The notes: generated by a model not told the origin, from the sequence alone. Shown: positions 52,158 to 62,430, counted from the first letter of the stretch. The stretch is DNA of 64,000 nt from CALBPI01 sp039033995 (GCA_039033995.1 JBCCBP010000001.1:248001-312000), one strand, 5' to 3'. A program made the numbers and translations.

Positions 52158-55100
52158 CTACGGCGCGATGAAGTGAGTGGCACCGTACTCGAAAATCTGA
52201 TCGTAGTACCAGATCACAATAGCATTACCGGCGCTATCCATGCCGATATGCGGTTCGATGGCTGGAGCATTGACGTCATCGTCATCAATCTGCTCAGGTG
52301 GCGTCCATTCACCGGTGTCGATCTCAAATCGACTCGCGCGAATGCGCGAATCGAACTGACCGGTCTCAGCGATGTTCTGCGACCAGACCACAATGGCGTT
52401 GCCGGCATCATCGCTAGCGATATCAAGACCACTGTCCAATGGATTGGCGCTGCCCGTGAGGTTCTCGAGCACAACGGGGGTTCCCCAGGTCTCGGTAACC
52501 GGGTCATAGCGATTCACATAGACATCGTAGACTGCCGACTGCGGCTCCTGGAACCACGCGATGAAAATTGTGCCATCGCCGGCTTGCGAAAACTTCGGCA
52601 ACACCGCGTCTTCTGTCGCACTTGCCTGAATTGTGCCGGTCGTGGTCCAACTGAGTGATACAGGGTCGAACATCCACAACTCCACACGATCGACGCCACC
52701 GGCTTCAGATTGCGTGGCGATAGCAAAGCGACCGTCACGCAATTTGCCCAGATACTCGTTGTTGCTGAATGGGAGTTCCGTCAAAAACGTAGGGCCCGTC
52801 CAACTGTCGGTGGCGCTGCTGTAGAAGTCGTAGTAGTTCCCTGTCAGACTGCTGTCGTTGAAGGCCTGAAACCAAAAGATCAGACGGTCACCTGCGTCAT
52901 TGATGACGACGGATGGCTCGCGCGCATCACCGGTGTCGTCGGACTCCGCCAAAGTCGCGCCCTCCCAATCGCCTGTCGTCGAGGACCACTGGTTACGCAG
53001 AATATCTCGCGGGTCGCTGTTGTTGCCATTAGATTCGAACGCGAGTGTCGCGTCACCTCCGCTGTTACTGTCCAGAGCCACGAAAAAACCCTGTTCGTTG
53101 GCGACGGACTGCAGCACCCAGTTTTGAGTTGAATCGTAGAGTGCGCTTTGCACATCGACTCTCGTTGGCCAGCTCGCGAGGATCCGGTCGTTATCGAGCA
53201 TTGTGATTCTCGGGTCGAGCGCGAAACCGATGCTCGTGCTGCCGCCAGTCGGCTCGGGCGCAAGCCATGCACCGCCCGAAAACCGGGCGACGAGTATCGG
53301 ATTGGTGAATGTCGCAGGATCTGTCGCGCCAACTAATACAGCCGCGCCGTTGCCGTCCGGATGCATCGCGACACTGTGATAATCGAAGCGCCCGCCGAGC
53401 GTCGTCGGCGCCTGCCAGCCGGGTGTGCCGTCATCGTTGACGATAGTGCCGGTGGCCACATTGCGCTGTACGACCGCATTGGTCGATACATTGCTCAGTG
53501 TCATCGTATAGGTCTCGTCGGGCTCGTTGTTAGTATCGGCGATGATTGCAACCACAATCTCGGCACTGGATTCGCCGGCCAGAATTTGGCTCGCGCCCGT
53601 GTTTGACACATAGTCTTCGCCCGCGATCGCTGAATCGTCGGTGGTTGCAAATTCGAAGCTCACCGCATTTTCGGCTGGCATGTCGAGCGATACGACAAAG
53701 CGCTGCTCGGTATCCGTGTCATCGCCTTCCTGACCGCTGGCGTCCGCCAGGCTCAGCCGAACGAGGGGTTCGTCGGTCAGGATGACACCGATACCCAGGA
53801 CTCGGTCCAGCGACGCTTCACCGGTCAGGTTGCTCAAACGGAGCCGCAGCGTTTCATCGTCTTCCGAGAACGTATCGCCGATCACCTCAACGCTAGCATT
53901 TGCGACGAGCGAACCGGCTGGGATCGAGATTTGTCCATCGACGGCGACATAGTCAACGCCCGCCAAGGCAGAGCCATCCTCAGTCGCGAAATCGATAGTG
54001 ATGTCGGTTGCGGATGGCCCATCGAGCGTAATGATGAAGGTGAGGTCGCGGGTACCGCTGTCGCCTTCGACAATCTCTGCATCGCTCACGCTCAGTCGGG
54101 GCAGCGGATCGGTAGCGTCGCTGTCGTTATCGGCAATCGTGCCTAGTACCGTCGTGGCGGGAAGCACAACAGCGCTACTGAGATTGGTTACTGTGAGGGA
54201 GAATGATTCGTCCGGCTCCTCATCCGTGTCGTTCAGAATGGTTACCGGCAGCAAAGCGGATTGATCGCCTGCGGGGATACTGATCCGCGTAGCCACGTCT
54301 GTGTAATCGACCCCTGCAGTGGCGGATACGGCCGCCGTTGCGACGTCGAACGAAAAGTCCTCCGACAACGGTTCTGTGAGCAAAAACAGGAACTGCATGG
54401 CAGTTGTGCCCGTGTCGCCTTCGGTGATACCGGCGGGTTGCAACAGGAGTGAAGGTTCCAGGTTCTGGCCGTCATTGTCGATGATCGTTGCAAGCGCCAG
54501 ACTCTGGTCGATGATCGCGGCGCCGTCGACTTCTGTCAGTGTAACCAGCATGACCTCGACCGGCTCGGGTAGCGTGTCGCCGATCACCTCCAATGCAACC
54601 GTTGCACTCGTGTCCCCGGCAGCAATCACAATGCTGGCATTGGCAGCGACGTAGTCTTCGCCCGCCGTTGCGGTCACATCTTCCGTGACGTAAGAGACGA
54701 TCACGTCTTCAGGCGATGGCGAATCCAGCGAGATTGGCAGCGCCAGCGTGCGACTATTCGCATCGCTTTCTGTAATACCGCCGGGCCCGATCGACACCTT
54801 GGCGAAGTCGTCATTGATGATTAGGCCAGTGGCTTCGTCAACCGCGATGCGGGCGTTTGGCGATGGGTTGAGCAAGTTCACAACAAATTGCTCATCGGCC
54901 TCAATATCGGTGTCGCCGATGATCGTGATGTCGACACTAGCGCTGACTTCACCGGCATCCAGTTGCAGTGATCCCGTTACTGCGGTGTAGTCACTGCCGG
55001 TTTGAGCTGCGGCATCGGAAGCTGCGTAGTCGACCGTAACAGCATCGATTCCTGGTCGATCCAGCGAGATCGTGAAGCGCATTGCTGTGACACCGGTGTC

Positions 55101-55592
55101 GCCTTCGGGTTGCGAAACGGATTCGATGCTTAGTAGCGAGAAGTCATCGTTAACGATCGTTCCCTCGCCGACGTCGTCGGCAAGAGTTGCGTTTTGTGGG
55201 TTGCTGAGTTGGACGCGCAGTCGCTCATCCCGCTCAATGGTCGTGTCACCCGTCACGGGGATATCGATACTGGCGGATGTCGCGCCTGCAGAAAAACGCA
55301 GCGTGCCTGAGGTCGGTGTGTAGTCGCTGGCGTCGGCCTCGGTGTCTTCTGTGGTGAAGTCGACGCTGACCTCATTGGTCGTGGCAGCGCTTAGCGACAC
55401 CGCAAACTCCAGAGTCGCTGTACCACTATCACCTTCAGTGAGTGTCGTATCGGCGATCGATAGCGTCGGCACGGCGACTCCGCCGCCATTACCACTGTCA
55501 TCCGGCGCGTCACCGCCGCCGCCACCACCGCCACAAGCGGTGAGTAGGCAAATCGTAAGCAGGATCGTCAACGGGGAATGGGTCGTTTTCAT
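52158..55592 (-). CDS. Large lipoprotein with six Calx-beta domains and a propeller-like C-terminal region
   Basis: A 1,144-residue protein. The lipobox LLTAC is followed by seven glycines. Six Calx-beta domains follow (about residues 40-735), each beginning like PTLSIADTTLTEGDSG and containing a DYT/DYV segment, then a late EPDE/ERDE calcium-binding element. Residues about 740-1144 consist of short repeats with DAGDRLIFWFQAF and DDAGNAIVVWSQN, suggesting a beta-propeller. It is probably a calcium-stabilised surface protein. It shares a start with the stub at 7566-7769. The sigma factor and kinase genes lie downstream in the same orientation. Confidence 0.9.
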   Translation of the reverse strand: MKTTHSPLTILLTICLLTACGGGGGGGDAPDDSGNGGGVAVPTLSIADTTLTEGDSGTATLEFAVSLSAATTNEVSVDFTTEDTEADASDYTPTSGTLRFSAGATSASIDIPVTGDTTIERDERLRVQLSNPQNATLADDVGEGTIVNDDFSLLSIESVSQPEGDTGVTAMRFTISLDRPGIDAVTVDYAASDAAAQTGSDYTAVTGSLQLDAGEVSASVDITIIGDTDIEADEQFVVNLLNPSPNARIAVDEATGLIINDDFAKVSIGPGGITESDANSRTLALPISLDSPSPEDVIVSYVTEDVTATAGEDYVAANASIVIAAGDTSATVALEVIGDTLPEPVEVMLVTLTEVDGAAIIDQSLALATIIDNDGQNLEPSLLLQPAGITEGDTGTTAMQFLFLLTEPLSEDFSFDVATAAVSATAGVDYTDVATRISIPAGDQSALLPVTILNDTDEEPDESFSLTVTNLSSAVVLPATTVLGTIADNDSDATDPLPRLSVSDAEIVEGDSGTRDLTFIITLDGPSATDITIDFATEDGSALAGVDYVAVDGQISIPAGSLVANASVEVIGDTFSEDDETLRLRLSNLTGEASLDRVLGIGVILTDEPLVRLSLADASGQEGDDTDTEQRFVVSLDMPAENAVSFEFATTDDSAIAGEDYVSNTGASQILAGESSAEIVVAIIADTNNEPDETYTMTLSNVSTNAVVQRNVATGTIVNDDGTPGWQAPTTLGGRFDYHSVAMHPDGNGAAVLVGATDPATFTNPILVARFSGGAWLAPEPTGGSTSIGFALDPRITMLDNDRILASWPTRVDVQSALYDSTQNWVLQSVANEQGFFVALDSNSGGDATLAFESNGNNSDPRDILRNQWSSTTGDWEGATLAESDDTGDAREPSVVINDAGDRLIFWFQAFNDSSLTGNYYDFYSSATDSWTGPTFLTELPFSNNEYLGKLRDGRFAIATQSEAGGVDRVELWMFDPVSLSWTTTGTIQASATEDAVLPKFSQAGDGTIFIAWFQEPQSAVYDVYVNRYDPVTETWGTPVVLENLTGSANPLDSGLDIASDDAGNAIVVWSQNIAETGQFDSRIRASRFEIDTGEWTPPEQIDDDDVNAPAIEPHIGMDSAGNAIVIWYYDQIFEYGATHFIAP

Positions 55593-55742
55593 AATGGTTG
55601 CTCTTGAGAGGTGTTTATCTCTGTCAACCGGATTCAGTGATAAATTGGCTCATCGCGCGGCAAGAAAATTCCTGCGATCTCTGCGTGCGGGGTCTTTTGA
55701 CGCTACACTTCAGGCCTAGGAATCGTCTGGGGGAGTATGCTG

Positions 55743-56231
55743 ATGAGGGTATTGCGGCACTGGCCATTGATTGTGATCGGCCTTGGGATTTGTGGTTGTG
55801 CACAGACGCAAACCGAAGCGACCGCCGACTTGACCGGCGATGATACGCCTGCGCCACCAGCGATCACGCTCGGCGACGGTAAGGCGAACTGGATCAAGAT
55901 CGCCGATGTGCGTCGCAACGGCGCCGAGTTGATTGTGCCGGAGGTTCTAATCGATGCTGACGGTTGGCTGGTGATCCACCGTTTCAAGGATGGTAAGCCA
56001 TACGGCAAGGACTATCTGGCCGCCACCTTCGTCAATCGCGGTACCAATCTCGACGTGCCGATCACTTTGCCTGAGGCGCCTGCGCCCGGTACACCGATGC
56101 TGATCATGTTGCATTCCGATGTGAATCAGGATGGCCAGTTTGATTTTGTGTTTGTCGACGAGCAAAACGTGCTCGACAAAGCGGTGTTCGAAGGCAGCAC
56201 GATGGTCGCGAAAATCTTTCAGGCACCGTGA
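55743..56231 (+). CDS. Lipoprotein with DUF7282-like domain
   Basis: A 162-residue protein (GGGGGAG eight bases upstream favours ATG 55743; 55737 is possible). The lipobox is LGICGC. The mature part shows VLIDADGWLVIHRFKDGKPYGKDYLA, GTNLDVPITL, GTPMLIMLHSDVNQDGQFDF and FEGSTMVAKIF, the pattern of DUF7282 (often in halophile and marine secreted proteins). Function is unknown. It is divergent from the Calx-beta gene and convergent with ilvY. Confidence 0.75.
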   Translation: MRVLRHWPLIVIGLGICGCAQTQTEATADLTGDDTPAPPAITLGDGKANWIKIADVRRNGAELIVPEVLIDADGWLVIHRFKDGKPYGKDYLAATFVNRGTNLDVPITLPEAPAPGTPMLIMLHSDVNQDGQFDFVFVDEQNVLDKAVFEGSTMVAKIFQAP

Positions 56232-56238
56232 GTCCGGG

Positions 56239-57120
56239 TTAACCGGCGAGATCCCAGAGGGCGCGGACCAGCCGATTGTGCAGCTCGCGCTCGCGCGTGA
56301 ACAAGCCAACTTCCAGTGGTTTTGGTGGATGCGGTATCGGTAGCCGCAGGACTTTGTCGGCCAGCGGGCTGTTATCGAGCACGATACGTGGCACCAGCCC
56401 GACACTATCTCCGAGACTGACCATCGTCACGATGGCCTCATTGCCGGCGACCTGATGGGTGATGCGTGGCACAACCTTGCGTTTGCGAAACCACGTCAGC
56501 GCGTGATCGCGTGCGACACCGCGCTCAGGCAGGATCAGCGGCTGGGTTTGCCAGTCAATGCGCGTCGGGTGTTCGGATATCGCGTGCTGCGCCAGCGTAC
56601 TGTTTCGAGCGGCGATAAAGGTCAGCTCAGTCGTCGCGATGCTTTTGAATTGCAATGCCTTAGGCAGACGCGTGGGTTTTGCGCCAAGGCTGACGTGTGC
56701 GCCGCCGGATTGTACGCGCGTGATCGCGGCCTCCGGATCACCTGTCTGCAAGTTGATCTCAATGCCGGGATGTCGGTCGCGCAACTTGGCTAGCAGCGCA
56801 AACAAAAAGCTGTGACTGGCAGTGACCGAGCCGTAAAGCGTGAGTTGACCGCTCAGGTGGCTGGCATCCTGAATCAATACCTGTTGCAGCTGTTCCCAGC
56901 GCGCTATCGCCTCCCGTGCATAGTCGCGAAAACGCATCCCGGCAGAGGTCAGCGCCACTTTGCGCTTGTCGCGTACAAACAACGGGCAACCGACGGTTTC
57001 TTCCAGTCGCAGAATGGCACGACTCAGCGTCGACGCACTGACGTGGCTCGCAGCAGCAGCGCGTCCGAAGTGTAGGGTTTCTGACAACGTCAGGAATTGT
57101 TGCAGGGCTCGCACGTCCAT
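56239..57120 (-). CDS. ilvY: LysR-type activator IlvY
   Basis: From ATG 57120 the product has 293 residues: N-terminal helix-turn-helix (LHFGRAAAASHVSASTLSRAILRLEE) and an effector domain with the IlvY-like LPERGVARDHALTWFRKRKV. It is divergent from ilvC, the classical IlvY arrangement, and should activate ilvC when acetolactate or acetohydroxybutyrate is present. Confidence 0.93.
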   Translation of the reverse strand: MDVRALQQFLTLSETLHFGRAAAASHVSASTLSRAILRLEETVGCPLFVRDKRKVALTSAGMRFRDYAREAIARWEQLQQVLIQDASHLSGQLTLYGSVTASHSFLFALLAKLRDRHPGIEINLQTGDPEAAITRVQSGGAHVSLGAKPTRLPKALQFKSIATTELTFIAARNSTLAQHAISEHPTRIDWQTQPLILPERGVARDHALTWFRKRKVVPRITHQVAGNEAIVTMVSLGDSVGLVPRIVLDNSPLADKVLRLPIPHPPKPLEVGLFTRERELHNRLVRALWDLAG

Positions 57121-57130
57121 ATACCTATTA

Positions 57131-57175
57131 TTGCGTATAATGAAATACAAAAACGTATTTATTTCAATTTACGCA
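57131..57175. promoter_or_regulatory. ilvY-ilvC divergent operator region
   Basis: Nested imperfect inverted repeats: TGCGTA (57132-57137) with TACGCA (57170-57175), and AAATAC (57143-57148) with GTATTT (57155-57160). The arrangement is like the tandem IlvY operators between ilvY and ilvC in enterics. Exact promoter elements were not resolved. Confidence 0.6.
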
Positions 57176-57237
57176 CCATAAGCTTTGCCCTAAGCTGCTC
57201 GCCTTTGATTGTTTCCAGCACCGCGAGGAGAAACTGC

Positions 57238-58254
57238 GTGCAAATTTACTACGACAAGGATTGCGATCTGTCGCTGATCCAGAACAAGAAAGTCACCATC
57301 GTCGGCTATGGCTCGCAAGGCCATGCACACGCGCTGAATCTGAAGGACAGCGGTGTCGATGTCACGGTCGGTTTGCGGGCTGGCTCAAGTTCGGTCGCCA
57401 AGGCTGAAAAGGCCGGACTGAAGGTTGCCGAAGTCCCGCAAGCGGTCGCCAGCGCGGACCTTGTCATGATGCTGACGCCGGACGAATTTCAGGCGTCGCT
57501 GTACCGCGATAGCATCGAGCCGAATTTAAAGCAGGGCGCTACACTCGCATTCGCGCATGGTTTCGCGATCCACTACAACCAGATCGTGCCACGCAGTGAT
57601 CTTGATGTGGTGATGATTGCGCCGAAAGCACCCGGTCATACGGTGCGTAGCGAGTTTGTGAAAGGCGCCGGGATTCCGGACCTTGTCGCTATTGCGCAAG
57701 ACGCCACTGGTAACGCCAAAGCGCTTGCGCTGTCGTATGCGAGTGGTATCGGTGGCGGTCGTACGGCGATCATCGAAACGTCGTTCAAGGACGAGACCGA
57801 GACTGACTTGTTCGGTGAGCAGGCGGTGTTGTGCGGCGGATGCGTGGAGCTCGTCAAGGCGGGGTTCGATACACTGGTCGAAGCCGGTTATGCCCCGGAG
57901 CTCGCCTACTTTGAGTGTCTGCATGAGCTCAAGCTGATTGTCGATCTGATGTTCGAAGGCGGGATTGCGAATATGAATTATTCGATCTCGAACAACGCTG
58001 AGTACGGCGAGTACGTGACCGGTCCACGCGTGATTAATGATGAGTCGCGCGCTGCCATGCGACAGGCGCTGAAGGACATTCAAACCGGTGAGTATGCCAA
58101 GCAGTTCATCGCCGAGGGCGCGATGAATTACCCGTCGATGACGGCGAATCGCAGGCTGAATGCAGCACACCTCATCGAGACGACGGGCGGTCGTTTACGT
58201 GACATGATGCCGTGGATTACGGCCAACAAGCTGGTCGATAAAGACGTCAACTAA
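57238..58254 (+). CDS. ilvC: Ketol-acid reductoisomerase, class I
   Basis: A 338-residue NADP enzyme of valine and isoleucine synthesis, converting acetolactate or acetohydroxybutyrate to the dihydroxy acid. GYGSQGHAHALNLKDSG is the Rossmann motif and GLRAGSSS the cofactor-selectivity loop. The knotted helical domain has TDLFGEQAVLCGG and the metal-binding E residues in ELAYFECLHELKLIVDLM. The start is GTG 57238, with GAGGAG eight bases before; the residues QIYYDKDCDLSL match the family N terminus. A strong terminator follows. Confidence 0.98.
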   Translation: MQIYYDKDCDLSLIQNKKVTIVGYGSQGHAHALNLKDSGVDVTVGLRAGSSSVAKAEKAGLKVAEVPQAVASADLVMMLTPDEFQASLYRDSIEPNLKQGATLAFAHGFAIHYNQIVPRSDLDVVMIAPKAPGHTVRSEFVKGAGIPDLVAIAQDATGNAKALALSYASGIGGGRTAIIETSFKDETETDLFGEQAVLCGGCVELVKAGFDTLVEAGYAPELAYFECLHELKLIVDLMFEGGIANMNYSISNNAEYGEYVTGPRVINDESRAAMRQALKDIQTGEYAKQFIAEGAMNYPSMTANRRLNAAHLIETTGGRLRDMMPWITANKLVDKDVN

Positions 58255-58276
58255 TTGCTCGTTCGTTGATACCTCG

Positions 58277-58304
58277 ACGGCCGCCTAGCGCGGCCGTTTT
58301 TTTT
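58277..58304 (+). terminator. Rho-independent terminator after ilvC
   Basis: ACGGCCGC (58277-58284) and GCGGCCGT (58290-58297) flank a five-base loop and are followed by an unbroken T run to 58304. Confidence 0.92.
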
Positions 58305-58383
58305 GGTTGCACAAGGCCGTGGCGAACAACCGGGATCTTTTCTCGGTAGACTCTGACGTACCAAAGCAAAGACTGGCGGATCG

Positions 58384-59649
58384 ATGGAAGCGTTACTGAT
58401 TATTTTCGGGGAAATGTTGTTCGCCTTGCTCGCTCCGTTATTCATCATCGTGTTCGATGTGCTGGCTGCCATCGCCGCAACGCTGTTTGGCTGGTTGTCG
58501 CCCGCAGCTAGTTCGATCAGTGTCAGTCGGCGCACTGCGCGTCGTATCGGCGTTGTGCTGGGTGGTGTCGCTGCGGTACTAGTCGCCACCGTGTTTGTTA
58601 TCAACACGTTCTTCTTCGATCAGGCCGCGCGCTTCGCACTCAATCGTATCGAGGCACGCACGGCGATTCAGATCGATTGCGAGTCGATCGAGGGTTCGCT
58701 GATCTCGGGTGCGCTTTCGGCAATCGACTGTGACATTCGTCGCAGCACGCACCCTCGAACAACGTTTGCGTTTCAACTGAATCGTATGGCGGTCGACGTT
58801 GATATGACTTCGTTGATCGGCAATGTCCGAGTCAATTCGGCAACGGTGAGCGGTGTGTCCGGCTGGTTACAGCGCCTGCCGCCGGAAGCGTCTGAGGATG
58901 AGCCCACGAAGGCGTTCCGGCCACGACGTGTTTTTGTCATCGATCAGCTCGATGTCGACACGGTCGACGTGACCACCATCGGCGTCAACAAGGACGGTCG
59001 GCCATTCGATCTGGACGTGCAGCTCGAGCAGTGGCAGAGCGCCCCTTTCCGCTCGGATGTAGCGTGGTTCGACATGCTGTTTCGATCGCGGCTGAACGGT
59101 ACGCTGGCAGGTGCACCGTTACAGATTGAGACGCAGGAGCAGCAGGGCGGTCGCGTAACGCGGTGGCGTGCGTCCGGGTTGCCGATCGCAGAGCTCGGTG
59201 CGGTCACCGGCGGTGCGCTGTCGTGGTTCAGCGCCGGCACCGTCGATATCGAGGTCTATGATGAGTGGTCACTGGATGACGGGACGGACATTGAGATGGA
59301 CTGGCGATTGGAGCTTAGCGATGTCGAGATCGATGCACCAACCGGTACCAGCCTGCTGCGTCGCGCCGCAACAAAACCTTTGCGCGCGTTCATTAGTCGC
59401 TTCAGCGACAAAGTGCCATTTACGTTCAGGATGGTGCTCAACGAAAACCAGTTTGAGTTCCAGTCATCGCTGGCCGGTACGGGTTTCTGGGATAGCGTCG
59501 GTGAGTATGTTGATCGTCTGCTGGCTAAAGCCGGCGTCGAAATAGAAAGTGATACGCCAACCGGTACGATCCTGCGTGATTCGGCGATCGGCGTTTTGGA
59601 TCGTGTACGCAAGCGACGCAATCCGGATGAAGAGCAGACGAATGACTAA
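58384..59649 (+). CDS. Membrane-anchored AsmA-like protein
   Basis: A 421-residue protein with two N-terminal membrane helices (about 4-38 and 58-80). The periplasmic remainder has short repeated strands such as DIRRSTHPRTTFAFQLNRMAVDVDMTSLIGNVRVNSATVSGVSG, recalling AsmA/DUF748 lipid-transport proteins, though shorter. No family motif is certain. Its stop overlaps the start of the 5'-nucleotidase gene, so the two are probably one operon. Confidence 0.55.
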   Translation: MEALLIIFGEMLFALLAPLFIIVFDVLAAIAATLFGWLSPAASSISVSRRTARRIGVVLGGVAAVLVATVFVINTFFFDQAARFALNRIEARTAIQIDCESIEGSLISGALSAIDCDIRRSTHPRTTFAFQLNRMAVDVDMTSLIGNVRVNSATVSGVSGWLQRLPPEASEDEPTKAFRPRRVFVIDQLDVDTVDVTTIGVNKDGRPFDLDVQLEQWQSAPFRSDVAWFDMLFRSRLNGTLAGAPLQIETQEQQGGRVTRWRASGLPIAELGAVTGGALSWFSAGTVDIEVYDEWSLDDGTDIEMDWRLELSDVEIDAPTGTSLLRRAATKPLRAFISRFSDKVPFTFRMVLNENQFEFQSSLAGTGFWDSVGEYVDRLLAKAGVEIESDTPTGTILRDSAIGVLDRVRKRRNPDEEQTND

Positions 59650-61234
59650 GCCAATATTATCGACACGCCCGACAATCCGTCGTTATCTATGGATATTGAC
59701 GGTCGTTGCACTAGCGGCCTGTCAAACCCGGCCGCCGATCGAGTCCAGCAGCGACACGCGGCGCCTGACGCTATTGTTCACCAACGATGTCGAGAGCGCG
59801 TATGACCCGATTCCCGCGTTCTGGCTGGATGATATCGATACGATCGGCGGGATTGCCGAGCTCGCGGCGTTGATCGAGCAAAAACGCGCGACGGAGCCGG
59901 CGGTCTTTCTGTTCGACTCGGGCGATATCTTCACCGGCGCGCTGGCTAAGCTGACGCAGGGTGCATTAGCCTTCGAACTGATGGCGACGATGGGCTATGA
60001 CGCGATGGCTATCGGTAATCACGAGTTCGAGTATGGTGTTGATGTGCTGGCATGGCAGAAGAACCGGGCGCCGTTTCCGGTGCTCGGCGCCAATATGTTC
60101 TACGCCGGTACCAATCATCCATTCGCTCAGGCGCATACGATTATTGAACGTGACGGGATTCGCGTCGGTGTCATCGGCATCATGGGACAGGATGCGCGCT
60201 CGGCGATCATCCCCTCGTATATCGCACCGCTGGATATCGCTGATCCGGTCGCGGCCGTACAGCGATCCGTGGATGAGATCCGCGACGATGTCGACATCGT
60301 TGTGCTGCTGACGCATCAGGGCAAGACCGCGCCGATGCAGACGGATGCCGAAAGTGATCCGAGACTACAACGCGATATCAACGCGGATATCAGGCTGGCC
60401 GGCGCGGTCACAGGTGTCGATGTGTTGCTGGCGGGGCATGCGGATGCCGGCACACCGGACCCTGTCGTGCACCCGGACACGGGCACTTTAATCATGCAGA
60501 CTTATGGACAAGGGACACACCTCGGGTTTCTGCAGCTCGATATCGACGCAGCGGGTCATATCGTTGGCCAGGATGGCAGGCTGCTGCCGGTGCTGTCCGA
60601 CCAGCTCGCCCCGGCGCCAGCCGTAGCGGCCAAACTCGCCGACTATCGCGCTCGATTTCCGCAACTGCGCGAACGCGTTGGCAATACGGCCGGACCCATG
60701 GTGCGACGCTACATTCAGGAGTCGACGATCGGGCATTTTTTCGCGGATGTGTTTCGCTCGGTCAGCGGAGCGGATATCGGGTTCGTGCACTCCGGCAGCC
60801 TGCGCAAGGACTTGCCTGCTGGTGATCTGCTCCGTGTCGATGTGCTCGATGCGTATCCGTTTGTCGATGATGTCGACGTCAAACGTCTAACCGGCACTCA
60901 GATTATTGAGTTGCTCGAACAATCGTTTTCGCTCGAGCGTGGTCTGCTACAAGTTTCTGGGCTGCGTATCCGTTACGATCTCGCACAGCCCGTTGGTCAG
61001 CGCGTGCTGACTGTGGCCTATCAGGGTCGACCACTCGAAGCGGAGCGGCGGTATACCGTGGCAGCACCGAGCTTCCTCGCTGAAGGCGGGGACTTATACA
61101 CGACCTTCAGTGAGGTGCCGCTGGCAAGCACGCACGGCAAGGTATCCGACGTGGTACTCGATTACTGTCGATCGCAGTCTGTGATTGCGGTACCCGATCT
61201 GGGTCGACAACTGCCCGCACGTCTTGTCCCCTGA
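59642..61234 (+). CDS. 5'-nucleotidase/UshA-family lipoprotein phosphoesterase
   Basis: From ATG 59642 (overlapping the previous stop) the product has 530 residues with a lipobox (VVALAAC). The metallophosphatase motifs are LLFTNDVES (family NDxH with Val-Glu changes), FDSGDIF, AIGNHEFEYG, VVLLTHQG and LLAGHADA. The C-terminal nucleotidase domain has GHFFADVFRSVSGADIGFVHSG and ends at residue 530. It probably dephosphorylates nucleotides or a related substrate outside the inner membrane. Confidence 0.87.
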   Translation: MTKPILSTRPTIRRYLWILTVVALAACQTRPPIESSSDTRRLTLLFTNDVESAYDPIPAFWLDDIDTIGGIAELAALIEQKRATEPAVFLFDSGDIFTGALAKLTQGALAFELMATMGYDAMAIGNHEFEYGVDVLAWQKNRAPFPVLGANMFYAGTNHPFAQAHTIIERDGIRVGVIGIMGQDARSAIIPSYIAPLDIADPVAAVQRSVDEIRDDVDIVVLLTHQGKTAPMQTDAESDPRLQRDINADIRLAGAVTGVDVLLAGHADAGTPDPVVHPDTGTLIMQTYGQGTHLGFLQLDIDAAGHIVGQDGRLLPVLSDQLAPAPAVAAKLADYRARFPQLRERVGNTAGPMVRRYIQESTIGHFFADVFRSVSGADIGFVHSGSLRKDLPAGDLLRVDVLDAYPFVDDVDVKRLTGTQIIELLEQSFSLERGLLQVSGLRIRYDLAQPVGQRVLTVAYQGRPLEAERRYTVAAPSFLAEGGDLYTTFSEVPLASTHGKVSDVVLDYCRSQSVIAVPDLGRQLPARLVP

Positions 61235-61352
61235 ATTGATGACAGGGGGCTGACAATCCATGGCGTCGCCGGAGACGTCACCAATTTACGTCTCACCGGC
61301 ACGGATACCGCTTCGTATGCTCGCCTCACCTTTCCACACAACGGTGAGCACC

Positions 61353-62423
61353 ATGAAAACACTAATCAAGATTGCCGCGATCAGCGTTGGCTGGTTCGCA
61401 TTCGGCAGCAGCCAGGCGCAGACGATCAGCGACAGCACTAGCTGCCAAACATTCGGTGGTCAATGGAGTACCCAGACGGGTCAACCTGCGCGCTACGGTG
61501 TTTGTCACATCAGTAGCCGCGTGACGGTACCTGTCGGTCAAACGCTGGCGCTCGCACCGAGCGTAGATTTACAGGTGAATTTTGGCGGCCGCTTGGTCAA
61601 TCAGGGTCGGATCGATCTCCCCAACGCGGCATCGATTATTGTCTTCCAAGGTATCCTGCACAACGAGGGTACGCTGACGCTCGATAATCGCGCCTCGATA
61701 CTTTACAACCGCGGTTGGATCTACAACTGGGGTGAGATCTTCAGCGAAGGTGACATCATGGTCAGCAACACGTTCGTTGATTCGAAGGGCGTACACGAGT
61801 GTTTCCAGAACTATGGCACGTTGCATCTGTTTGACGGTGGCAACCTGCATAGCAGAGGGTGTGTCGATACCCTCGGTAGTGGCACGTTGATCCTCGATCG
61901 TCAGTCGCATTTCAGAAACCGCCCCGGCGCGATGTTTCGCGGCGGGCAACGCGATGTGATCCATGGTCACTTCGAGAATTCGCATATTGCCTATGCGGAG
62001 CTGCGCAACGTGCGAGTGAGCGGGATAGGCAGGATTAGCAACGATGGCCGGATTCGCGTTGCGCTAGGTGACTTTGTGATTGAACCAGAGGGTACGGTAA
62101 TCAACAGCGAAAACGGCACGATCGAGTTTGACAGCAGCACGCTGCGAGTCGATGGCTTGCTGCGCATGACCGGTGGCTTCTTGGACGATCGCGCGCTGCG
62201 CAATGTCCATGTCGGACGTAACGGCATGATCGTGTTGGAGAACGCTGCGCGAGCCTGGAATTTTGGCAATCCCATCGTCGTCGACAACCAGGGTGGTATT
62301 GGTGTCGGCTGTAAGTCGCATTGGCGGCCGACGCAAAGGCATAACGGTTATCCCGTTCAACTATCGATCTGCCCGCGTTATCCGATCAACCCATTGCCAA
62401 GACCGCTGCCTTGGCTGAATTGA
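61353..62423 (+). CDS. Secreted beta-helix-like protein of unknown function
   Basis: ATG 61353 gives a 356-residue protein with a signal peptide (GSSQAQ). The mature part consists of short repeats with N-E/N-G turns (GTLTLDNRASILYNRGWIYNWG, GTVINSENGTIEFDSSTLRVDG), typical of a right-handed beta-helix. Six cysteines could form disulphides. It may be a surface or extracellular protein; no enzymatic motif was seen. An earlier in-frame start at 61260 adds no signal sequence. Confidence 0.65.
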   Translation: MKTLIKIAAISVGWFAFGSSQAQTISDSTSCQTFGGQWSTQTGQPARYGVCHISSRVTVPVGQTLALAPSVDLQVNFGGRLVNQGRIDLPNAASIIVFQGILHNEGTLTLDNRASILYNRGWIYNWGEIFSEGDIMVSNTFVDSKGVHECFQNYGTLHLFDGGNLHSRGCVDTLGSGTLILDRQSHFRNRPGAMFRGGQRDVIHGHFENSHIAYAELRNVRVSGIGRISNDGRIRVALGDFVIEPEGTVINSENGTIEFDSSTLRVDGLLRMTGGFLDDRALRNVHVGRNGMIVLENAARAWNFGNPIVVDNQGGIGVGCKSHWRPTQRHNGYPVQLSICPRYPINPLPRPLPWLN

Positions 62424-62430
62424 ACGAAGC

